From Clarkia xantiana subsp. parviflora (lineage: Eukaryota; Streptophyta; Magnoliopsida; Myrtales; Onagraceae), in assembly GCA_036873135.1 (NCBI GenBank), contig JAPTYO010000020.1, positions 2,720,081 to 2,784,080 on the forward strand: 64,000 nt of DNA, given 5' to 3'. Of the stretch, positions 33,131 to 42,422 are shown piece by piece (position 1 is the stretch's first letter; every line of letters starts with the position of its first letter). Below the pieces are notes generated by a model. The model did no database searches. It saw nothing but the letters and a program-made list of their open reading frames with translations, and had not been told where the DNA came from. A program made the translations under genes and the position numbers.

Positions 33131-35446
33131 ATGGCTTCCAATTCCAGCAAGAACCCTAAATCCTCCATAAACACCAAGACCATCATCCTCAGCTTCCTCC
33201 TCCTATGCCTCCTCCTCTTGATCATCAGAACAAGCTTCCCTTCCCAGCCACCACCACCAACACACACTTATTCTACTTCTTCTTCAACCTCCTCGTCTTC
33301 TTCTTGTCCGAAGCTTCCGGTCTCACCGAGCTGCACCAAGATTCCGCCGTCTCTGGCCAATGCTATAGTACACTACACCACCATGAATATCACTCCTCAG
33401 CAGACGTTCAGTGAGATCTCGGTTTCTCTCAGAGTCCTGCAGAAGAAATCGCCGTGTAATTTCCTCGTGTTTGGTCTTGGCCATGATAGCCTCATGTGGA
33501 ACGCTCTCAATCACGGCGGCCGCACCGTCTTCCTAGAAGAAGATAGGTAAATTACTGAATACTTTTTTTAATCAAGAAAATGAATAGGCTAGTAATGACG
33601 ATCTATGTTTATCCCACTCATAATGTTCAGATTCTACTGTTCACATTTTGGAATTTTTTTTCGACCAGACTTAGCGAACAACCAGCGGATGTAATGATTC
33701 CGTCAATGTAGCCCCACTAGCAGTATAGTATAGTTAAGAGGTCGACCCGTTAAAGTAGTTCTAATCGTCTGTTCATATATGCCTAACGACTGACACGGTT
33801 AAAATTAAGTCATATAGTTATATACGAAGATAGAAATTTTGTTCGGGTGTAAAAATTGAGTTAATGACAAATAAGTGGTATAAAAATTTCAAAGACAAAT
33901 GTAAAACTTTAAATGGTCAATTAGATATTAATTATAAATTTTAGATTAAAAATGCACATACAAAAAATTATCCCATGATACCTTCATCTACCGATGTTCA
34001 AGTCACGACTTATCGGTACTCGACTGATATATATATATATACAATAAGAGGTTTTAGATCTAAATCCTCCTCTAGGACGAAGTCATGATTTTTGTTTAGA
34101 TGTAAATATTGAATTAAGAGAAATTAATTAAAATAAAAAAGATTTTTCTATCATGCTCTAAAAACACAATACATTTTTTTTTTTTATTATGGTGGACTTA
34201 ATTGTAACATATGTAAAACTTTAAAAGTATGAAAAACTATGAAATTTTTTAACCACACATAATATTTGAATCATACTATTAATAATATTAATTTCCATTT
34301 ATGGTTCACCTTTAAGGCAATAGAAAAATACAAAAAAATGTACCAAAAATATGGTACTCTTGAAGCATAATAGAAATATCCAAATAAAAAACGTAAGAGG
34401 ACAAATGAAAGGTTTTAATGGGGTAAATTGAATTTCTTTTTGCATTTTTAAAGTAAAAGATACGTACGCTCAAAAGTTGAGGGAGCAATTACCAATCATT
34501 CCTACATAGTTCGTCCATACAGAATAGAAAATTACGAGATCTTTCTATCATTCTCCATAAGCACTATGTTTTTGGTACTTTGTTTGTATTTTTCTATTGT
34601 CCTAAAGGTGAACCCTAGAAGGAAATTGATATTATTAATAGTTTGATACAAATATTAGGTGTAGTTATACAAATTCGTACTTTAAATTTTTTACATATAT
34701 TACAATTAAGTTCACCCTATTAATAAATCAAATGAATGGTGCTCTTGTAGAAAAACCCAAAATTCCGACTTGTCAGGATTAAGATGGACTCAATCGTAAC
34801 ATTGGAATAAATTAGTACTACTACCTAATTGCGTCATTTAGAAGAGTACACAATAAATAAAAAAATACACGACTGAAATTTTTTGAACTAATAATTGGCG
34901 GTTATGAAATATCATCGTTTTGCGACATATTTGACTTTGACTATTCCACAAATCTAAACATTTTTCTAATTTACATTGAACAGCGCCTGGATCGACCAGA
35001 TCACGAGCAAAAACCCGAACCTCGAGGCCTTCCACGTCAGCTACGACACCAAGGTGCACCAGGCCGACGCGCTCCTGAAAATCGGGACCGGACCGAAATG
35101 CTCGGTGGTGACCGACCCGAGGTTCTCCAAATGCGAGCTCTCACACAAGGGGTTCCCGACCGAAGTGTACGAAACCGAATGGGATGTGATCATGGTGGAT
35201 GCTCCGACCGGGTACCACGAGGAGGCACCCGGGAGAATGACGGCGATATACACGGCCGGGCTTATGGCCCGGAACCGGGAAAGTGGCGAGACCGATGTTT
35301 TTGTGCACGACGTGAACCGGGAAATAGAGGATAAATTCTCTTTAGGGTTGTTGTGTGAAGGTTACTTGAGGGAGCAGGAAGGGAGGTTGAGGCACTTCAC
35401 TATTCCTAGCCATAGGGCTCGTTTGGGAAGGCCGTTTTGTCCATGA
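33131..35446 (+). CDS. GXM: Glucuronoxylan 4-O-methyltransferase (DUF579), two exons
   Basis: Golgi type II membrane enzyme that methylates O-4 of glucuronic acid side chains on xylan, using S-adenosylmethionine, in secondary cell wall formation. Exons 33131-33546 and 34984-35446 join in frame (GT-AG) to 292 residues. A signal anchor (TIILSFLLLCLLLLIIRTSF, 17-36) is followed by a Ser/Pro-rich stem, then the DUF579 domain: CNFLVFGLGHDSLMW near 109-123, NHGGRTVFLEED, YDTKVHQADALL, EWDVIMVDAPTGYHEEAPGR near 204-223, VFVHDVNREIEDKFS and a C-terminal GRLRHFTIPSH. The EAPGRM-IYTAG and FGLGHDS forms fit the GXM group better than the IRX15 group. The 1,437-bp intron carries two MITEs in opposite orientation. 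The reading frame is intact. Confidence 0.93.
34141..34381 (+). mobile_element. 241-bp MITE in the GXM intron, forward
   Basis: Starts GATTTTTCTATCATGCTC and ends GCATAATAGAAATATCC; 9-bp duplication AAATAAAAA on each side (34132-34140 and 34382-34390). One of four copies in the window (also 34537, 38032 and 38915). The 9-bp duplication suggests a Mutator-type MITE. All share GTGGACTTAATTGT and GGGCAATAGAAAAATA-like cores. Confidence 0.8.
34537..34758 (-). mobile_element. MITE of the same family in the GXM intron, reverse
   Basis: Same family in inverse orientation (TTCTATTGTCCTAAAGGTGAACC is on the plus strand). Flanks AAAATTACG and AAAATTCCG match in 8 of 9 bases. It lies 155 bp from the forward copy, so the intron RNA could pair. 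Confidence 0.7.
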
Positions 35447-36030
35447 AGAACTCTCTCTAGGGCTCTAGCGTACGTACAATGTTTGGGCAGTCCCATCCCA
35501 TGCTTTTTTTTTGTTGGTTTAATTAATTTTCTTCTTTTTTGTAATTTTTCTTAATCTCTATATAAATATATCTTATATTTGTTCATTTGTGACAATTAGT
35601 TGAGTATCAATCTATTGGAAGTTTCGAACTCCATGATAATTGGATGAGAATTCAACATTTTCCGCCAATGGCGGATCTAGAAGGTTTACAATGAGGTTAC
35701 GTTATGTAATTTTTTTTTTTTGTGAAGATTAACAATTTCCTTATTTATTTATTTTTGTGATAAAAATACATGTTTTAAAACGATGAAAATTAGTACTTTC
35801 TTCAACTACTTATTCAAAATTTTCGTTAAATACTTTTCAAATGAACAATATTAACTAAGCACAAATAAACTGTATTTGCTTGTGCAAATGTTACAATTTA
35901 GTCAAATTAGACTATAACCAGGTTTGGGTCAATTGAGTCTCAATCGAGTCAAGACACTATAACACTTATACTAGTTATTAGATCTTGATTTAGATATTTA
36001 GAAAAGTATTTGGTTAATTTTGTTTGTTTA
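35447..36030. other. GXM 3' UTR and AT-rich spacer
   Basis: The first 140 bp are the probable 3' UTR (TTTTGTAATTTTTC and a TATAAATATATC stretch). The rest is AT-rich with no gene. Confidence 0.45.
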
Positions 36031-37203
36031 AAACGTATTTGACGACAAATTTGGACGAGTGATTGAAAAGAGTATCAATTATCATTGTTTTGAAACATGT
36101 TGTATATTTTAAAACATATTGGTACTTAAACCATTTTTTTCAAACATATTTTATGGTTTATATATTGGGTTAATAACCTATGAAAGATCTGAATTTTGAC
36201 CCATGTTAACCGGAGATGTCTAACTTTTCAAAAGTTAATTTGGAAGGTCTGAATTTTCAACTTTGTTGATATAAGAAGTATCCGTCAATTTTTACCGTTA
36301 AAACTGACAGAATTTGGTCACATGTTTGGCATGTGACCAGAAATAAACTTAAATCCCGAAAATGCCCTATGACAAAAGTGTGCCCCTCACATGCTTGACC
36401 TGAAAAGATGAAAATGCCCCTTAAAGCAAAAAAAAAACATTTTCTTAATTTGACTTCATGAGTAATTTTTTCATTTCACATTTTCTCAAATAAGGTATTA
36501 AATAAAAATTTTATTAAAATGGGTAAAAGTGTCATTTCACACAATTCTGTTAAATTTAACCCTAAAAATGGACGGGAAACCAAAGTTCAACAAAGTTGAA
36601 AATTCAGACCTTCCAAATTAACTTTTGAAAATTCAGACATCTCCAGTTAACATGTGTCAAAATTCAGACATTTCATAGGTTATTAACCCTTATATATTTG
36701 TTCTTATTGAACCTCATATTGTAATACATTAGGTTAGAGTAACTAAAATTTATAGTTATAACAAAAGATTGATAAATAATAAAACGTACAAACATACTAT
36801 TTAAGTGAAAAACCCCAAATTTAAAATTGATGAACTTTTTTTCCGAATGGATTGAATAATAGCGTTACAAAATATTAATTACAAAACGTATTTGACGACA
36901 AATTTGGACGAGTGATTGAAAAGAGTATCAATTATCATTGTTTTGAACATGTTGTACATTTTAAAACATATTGGTACTAAAAATCATTTTTTTCAAACAT
37001 ATTTTATGATTATATATTTGTTCTTATTGAACCTCAAATTATAATACATTATGTTAGAGTAACTAAAATTTATAGTTTAATAAAAAAGTGGTGATTAATA
37101 AAACGTACAAACATACTATTTAAGTGAAAACCCCCAAATTTAAAATTGATGAACTTTTTTTTTTCCGAATGGATTGAATAATAATGTTTCAAAATATTAA
37201 TGA
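36031..37203. repeat. Tandem duplication, first copy carrying a MULE
   Basis: Copy 1 (36031-36883) and copy 2 (36884-37203) both start AAACGTATTTGACGACAAATT and end near GAATGGATTGAATAATA. Copy 1 is longer only because the 523-bp element at 36167-36689 plus its 9-bp duplication sits inside it; copy 2 shows the intact site GATTATATATTTG at about 37009-37021. Confidence 0.88.
36167..36689. mobile_element. Non-autonomous Mutator-like element C
   Basis: Starts GGGTTAATAACCTATGAAAG, ends with its inverse, and is flanked by the exact 9-bp duplication TTATATATT (36158-36166 and 36690-36698). Same ends and internal landmarks (TCACATG...CATGTGACC; GTGTGCCCCTCACATGCTTG) as element A, but without the GC-rich core. 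Confidence 0.9.
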
Positions 37204-37240
37204 AATCTTATTGTCTCACACCAAAATAATGTGGACCTTA

Positions 37241-37657
37241 GAGCATCCACAGTGGTACTACGTAAAGATTACGTAAACGTGGGTCTTATATGTTTATTTA
37301 AGTAAAGCAACAAAAACTATCTACAGTGGTTTTACATATCATTCTTTAAAGATGGGACCCACACGTAAATTTATGTTTTTACATAAAGCATTCCTTAAAT
37401 ATAAGTAATGCACTATATATTACGTAACCAATTTTTAATTATAAATTAATTCATTTTATAATTAATGCTAATATCTTATTGGTGGTTGTTGGAAAATTTA
37501 ATAATAAAATATATTTAAGGAATATGTTTAAGTAATACAATTGCAGAGAAAATATTTTTTACGTAAGTCTTAAATTTACGTATTACTTAAAGTGTACATA
37601 AATGTCTACGTGACAACTTTAAAGAATACAATTTAAGTAAAACCATTGTGGATGCTC
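37241..37657. mobile_element. PIF/Harbinger (Tourist-like) MITE
   Basis: Terminal inverted repeats GAGCATCCACAGTGG and CCATTGTGGATGCTC with TTA on both sides (37238-37240 and 37658-37660), the 3-bp target duplication of the PIF/Harbinger superfamily. 417 bp, AT-rich, non-coding. Confidence 0.82.
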
Positions 37658-37868
37658 TTACAACAAAATAATTAGGATCGAGATATAATTTTCTTCAGGA
37701 ATAAACCTAGGGTCTCAATAAAAATACTCGATAATGTGGTTATGTTCGTAACCACATTATCCTTAATACATCAGCCACTGATCCCGGTTATGTGAGGTCT
37801 TTTGTGTATATCTAAAATGAATTTGGACTTAAACTAAAAGAATTGCAGTCTTCAATTGGATATCCAAT

Positions 37869-38340
37869 TAAATGAATTTATATGCAATAATTTTCATTTA
37901 TTTACGATTCCATATTAGATACACGCGAAAAGACCCCATATTGTATAACATGCTCATTTTTTGTCATATTAAATGAACTTCTATGCAATACTTTCCATTT
38001 ATGTACGATTCCATATTAGATACACGCGAAAGGATTTTTCTACTATGCTTTGGGAGCACCATGCTTTTTGTTTTTTTAATACTATGGTGGACTTAATTGT
38101 AACATAAGTAAAAGTTTAAAAGTATGAAAAAATATAAATTTTTTAAACTACACCTAAGATGTGTATCATACTATTAATAATATCAATTTTCCTATGGGGT
38201 TCACCTTTAGGGCAATAGAAAAATAAAAAAAATTAGTGGCAAAATCATGGTGCTCCAAGAGCATTGTAGAAAGGTCCCACGCGAAAAGACCCCATGTTGT
38301 AGAACATGCTATTTTTTTGTCAAATTTGATGAAAATCAAA
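37869..38340. repeat. Tandem duplication, second copy carrying a MITE
   Basis: Copy 1 (about 37869-37972) and copy 2 (from 37973) share TTACGATTCCATATTAGATA-like sequence and CACGCGAAAAGACCCCAT. Copy 2 is split after CACGCGAAA by the MITE at 38032-38277; copy 1 keeps the unsplit site. Confidence 0.85.
38032..38277 (+). mobile_element. MITE (family of 34141) with 9-bp duplication
   Basis: GGATTTTTCTACTATGC to GCATTGTAGAAAGGTCC, 246 bp, flanked by CACGCGAAA on both sides (38023-38031 and 38278-38286). Confidence 0.88.
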
Positions 38341-38606
38341 ATATGGGTAGCAATTTATTCAGTAACTGAAAGTTTGTATACCAAATTACCAATTTTAAAA
38401 AATTTAAATAGCGATTTGTTTAAATTAATTGAATTTGTAAGTTGTTATTTAGTCAAAGTGTCTTCTGCATTCATCATCAATTAAACATTAACTAGTAGTA
38501 TGTGTGTTTTCAACGATGAATGTAATGTAACACTGATATGAGATTGAGACTGATGAAAGATATTTGGATCATGCTGCAGATGCAATGCCTGAATAACATT
38601 AATTAC

Positions 38607-39472
38607 TAGGGATGGCAATGGGTCTCGGAGCCCCGCTGACCCGCGAGCCCCTGATCTGGTTTTGACCCGATGACCTGCGAATCACGGACGGGTTCGGGGC
38701 GGGGCGGATCCGAGTCGGTGCGGGTCCGGGTCTATGGGCGCGGCATCGCAGACTTGCCCCGAAGTGCTATATAATTTTTTTTTTTTTTTAATTTTTAATA
38801 TGATGTAATATTTACTAAATAATATGGTTAATATAGTAAATACCTATATAAATAACAAGGATCAAATTATAAATATATGTATACTTAGATTATTAGGATT
38901 TGTTAATTTAAATTGGATTTTTCTACCATGCTCCAAGAACACCATGCTTTTGATTTTTTATTACTAGGGTGGACTTAATTGTGACATATGTAAAAATTTA
39001 AAAGTATGAAAAAATATGAAATTTTTTAATCACTCCTAATATTTGCATCATACTACTAATAATATCAATATCCTTCAAGGTTCACTGTTAGGGCAATAGA
39101 AAAATACAAAAAGAAGTACCAAAAGTATGATGCTCTTAGAGCATAATAGAAAAATCCATTTAAATTTGTATTTTGTGATGAATTTGATATGCTTGTTGTT
39201 TGTATTTGATTGGTGTTTAGATTTGGTGTTAGATTTGTGGTTTGAATTTGTTTATAATGTAATATTTTGAAAAAAAAAATTGTATTTAATATTGAGAAGT
39301 GAAAAAAAAAAAAATTGTTCACGCGGCGGGGCGGATCGGGGCCCCGCGGGTCGACCCGCGGAATTTTTTCCCCAACTGACCCGCCCGGGAGGTACACATT
39401 TCCGGGTCCGGGTCTGTCGGGCCGACCCTCGTGGCGGGTCCGGGGCGAAAACCCGCCCCGTTGCCATCCCTA
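38607..39472. mobile_element. GC-rich terminal-inverted-repeat element (hAT-like) interrupted by a MITE
   Basis: Left end TAGGGATGGCAATGGG and right end CCCGTTGCCATCCCTA form an inverted repeat. Both ends are rich in GACCCGCGAGC / GCGGGTCGACCCGCGG motifs; the middle is AT-rich. Ends of this TAGGGATGGCAA type belong to non-autonomous plant elements often placed in hAT. I found no clean 8-bp duplication. The MITE at 38915-39157 lies inside it. Confidence 0.6.
38915..39157 (+). mobile_element. MITE (family of 34141) nested in the GC-rich element
   Basis: GGATTTTTCTACCATGCTCC to GCATAATAGAAAAATCC, 243 bp, flanked by ATTTAAATT on both sides (38906-38914 and 39158-39166). Confidence 0.88.
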
Positions 39473-39560
39473 TATAATTACAATGATCCTTCGACTTAAA
39501 TTCTAGAGTGCATTAATGTAATACTATATATATATATATATATAAACCATGTAACAATGG

Positions 39561-39765
39561 TATGTGGTTCAGCGTCTCATCTCTTAACCAGAGGTTAGAG
39601 ATTTAATCCCCGCTAGTGACCATGGGAATGGAAAATTGTTCATGGCCAGCACTTTACCCCTTACGGGCTGACCCGGTGCGAGTGGAGATTAGTCTAGGTG
39701 TGGAGTAAGCATGCTACGGGTGCTGCCCTCTTGATGAGGGCTCCCTAGGACCACCCGCGGGAAAC

Positions 39766-39769
<4 letters not shown>
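39561..39769 (+). mobile_element. Probable tRNA-derived SINE
   Basis: GTGGTTCAGCGT at 39565-39576 resembles a pol III A box and GGTTAGAGATTTAATCC at 39593-39609 a B box, about the right distance apart. The body contains GGGCTGACCCGGTGCGAGTG and a GGGTGCTGCCCTC end, and runs into a TA microsatellite. It is not an intact tRNA. A degenerate copy of its 3' part is at 60895-60965. Confidence 0.5.

Positions 39770-39844
<75 letters not shown>
39770..39844. repeat. (TA)n microsatellite
   Basis: About 37 uninterrupted TA units. A shorter one is at 39522-39543, and others at 8392-8413 and 13916-13928. Confidence 0.95.
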
Positions 39845-39849
<5 letters not shown>

Positions 39850-40206
39850 AAAAAGGGAAAACTTTTTTGCCATTATCACATATGGTCCTCAAACTTTTTG
39901 CCATTTTTCTACTTTTGTTCTTAAAATTTTAATTTTTTATCGAAGTATTTAAATTTTAAACTAATCAACTCCATTTGTTTTACTCTTATTTTTAATTTAT
40001 TTATTTATGTCGTTGATTGTGTTGAATAGAAAAAACATTTAAGATGAGAGAAGCTTATATGACATAGCTGTGAGTAAATAGAAAACACTATTTTGATATA
40101 ACTCTAATTTATTTACAGTACCCCGATGACCCACGGAGCCCGTTTTAACTCGTCGTGCCCCGTGGGACGGATCCGAGTCGAACTACCCACGGGGCAGGGT
40201 GGGTCA
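39845..40206. other. Spacer and left half of a GC-rich repeat
   Basis: AT-rich to 40110, then GACCCACGGAGCCCG and CCACGGGGCAGGGTGGGTCA. This GC-rich repeat continues after Gypsy element 2 (GGTCAGGTCTCGCGGGGCCC at 50920), so element 2 inserted into it. The last five bases GGTCA are the target duplication. Confidence 0.6.
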
Positions 40207-41375
40207 TGATGGATATACGCCCAATTTGAACCCGTTGACTTCCGAACCGTTACATTTTTATCGTCCCATTTATGATTGCAAATCGAAACTTCAACCCGGA
40301 CACTTCGCGAGAACATCAACGGCTCGGACGGGGCCGAAGCGCCCGTCCGACGGAGGCGAACTCACCTAGGTGAGGTTGGGTGGCCACACCCGACCTCCCC
40401 TAGGGGAGATCGGGTCAGCCGACCCGATCTCCCCTAGGGGAGATCGGGTTGGCCAACCCGATCTCTCCTAGGAGAGATCGGGTTGGCCAACCCGATCTCT
40501 CCTAGGAGAGATCGGGTCAGCCAACCCGATCTCTCCTAGGAGAGATCGGGTTGGCCAACCCGATCTCTCCTAGGAGGGATCGGGTCGGCCAACCCGATCC
40601 CTCCTAGGAGGGATGGGGTTGGCCAACCCCACCCTCCCTAGGAGGGGTTGGGTGCCCTCACCCAACCCCTACCCTCGGGGGTCGGATTCCTCCCCCCCAA
40701 GGGTCCCGACACCACTCTCAGACGCCCATGCTCGGTCCACTCCGCCTACCTCCTCCGAATCCTAAGGTCTTAATTATATACTTAAAGGTTAATTAATTGT
40801 GTTTAGAGGTTAACGATGTCATTAAGCCACCTTAATGACATCGTTGCCTATAAATACCCCACATTCACAACTCATTTGAACATCTTGGCAAGTTGCACAA
40901 TTTTGCTCTGACATCTCTCTAGCTTTATCTCTCTAAAACCGTACTGACTTAGGCATCGGAGAGGGTTCATCAGGCACCACCCCCCCCTCTGTGCCTGATA
41001 TTGCCCCTCTTGCAGGGTGGCAAGGAGAAGAGGACCAAGGAAGCAGAAGAGCATAGAGCAGTAGGACAAGCCCCAGGGGTAAGAAGTACAAGCCTCAGGA
41101 GGTCAGAAGGAGAGAAGGAAAGGAGGTCAGAAGGAGAGAAGGAAAGGAGGTCAGAAGGAGAGAAGGAAAGGAGGTCAGGAGGAGAGAAGAGAAGGACACA
41201 TATCAGAACGACTACCCCAGGAGAGTATAAGGGCAGGGATCAGAACGACTACTCCAAGGGAGTATAAGGGCACGGATCAGAACGACTAGTCCTAGGAGCA
41301 TCGAACCCGACATTTCATTAGTGGGAGATAAATTCTAGATTGACGACCCGTTGACCTAGACTTTATAACCTAACA
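40207..41375 (+). repeat. 5' LTR of element 2
   Basis: 1,169 bp. Palindrome array 40395-40610, TATAAAT near 40849, and a run of GGTCAGAAGGAGAGAAGGAAA units (41097-41180) in R/U5 that element 1 lacks. The only difference seen against the 3' LTR is one C in a C-run (8 against 7). Confidence 0.93.
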
Positions 41376-41377
41376 CT

Positions 41378-41393
41378 TGGCGCCGTCTGTAGG
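41378..41393 (+). other. Primer-binding site of element 2
   Basis: TGGCGCCGTCTGTAGG two bases after the 5' LTR, matching that of element 1 except for two bases near its end. Confidence 0.65.
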
Positions 41394-41426
41394 CTTCGGA
41401 CAGAAAGCCTGGCAATTACACGAGCT

Positions 41427-42422
41427 ATGACGAACAGTAGGGTGTCTAGGCACCAACGCCCACCCGGGGGCAATGGGCGGAGGAGAGAACCCATACCCCC
41501 AGGGAGGCAGCCTAACCCTGGGAAGCAACCAATGCATCCAGAGCCCCAAGAAATACCACAGCCTCCTCAACAACAGAACAACCAGGAGGGAGGACCTTCA
41601 CGCCCAGCTGGGGCTGAGTCCTCCACAGCCTCCACCCCCGGACAAGAAGGCCACAGAGAGCAAGAGGACAACAGGGAGTGCCTTCCCACAACACGGCACC
41701 CCCTGAGGGATACTATTATGAGACAATAGGCATCACCGCCCACCTGGGGGCAATAGGCGAGGGAGACAGCCTATACCTCCAGCAAGGCAGCCTAACCCAG
41801 AGAAACAGCCTGCACACCAGAACCTCAAGTAGCCCCACAGGCACCCCAGCCTAACAAGCAGGGAGGAGGCTTCCACAGCTCCAACTCCATTGACTAGGAA
41901 GCCACAGGGACAGGGGGGCAACAAGGAGTGCCATCCCAATACACGGCACCTCCACAGGGATACCACTATGAGGCACAACCTCAAGGGTACCCATATGGAA
42001 TACTGACTCAAAGGAACGACAATCGTGCCCACACAACCAACACAAGGCCGGCATACACACAGGGAGCACATACAGTGACTCCAGGGCTGATGAGTGCCTC
42101 GGACGAGCTACTAGCTTACAGAGAGACCCTAAGGAATAGGCAGGAAAGGCAACACCGACAGGAAGGAGAAGAAGCTCATGAAGAGGAGCAAATCCCAACG
42201 GAAGAACACCACTCGCACCCTCGAACAGGGCAGCGAGGAGAACAAAGGAGAGACAACCAAGGGCCACTCCCAGAGGGAAGGCAGCAATTTGTGCCTCCAA
42301 GGCATCAACAGACACAGCAGGATGCCAAGGCATACACCCCCGTGGGGGCAGATAGACAGGCAAGACCTCCAAGGAGGCAGGAGTTCAACCAAGTACCCCA
42401 ACAAGGACATACACCGCACTAA
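41427..42422 (+). pseudogene. Gag-like N-terminal region, Pro/Gln/Arg-rich, broken
   Basis: Two open stretches (41427-41729 and 41928-42422) separated by stops. The first begins MTNSRVSRHQRPPGGNGRRR; the second contains MSASDELLAYRETLRNRQER. Low-complexity leaders of this kind occur at the start of plant Gypsy gag, and the position right behind the primer-binding site fits, but no capsid domain or zinc knuckle is visible. The phrase CCCACC(C/T)GGGGGCAAT with the following 100 bp occurs twice (about 41458 and 41748), an internal duplication. Confidence 0.4.

Noticed and set aside
39564..39610. A functional tRNA gene
   Set aside because: A- and B-box-like words are present, but no cloverleaf with an acceptor stem or anticodon arm could be built by eye.
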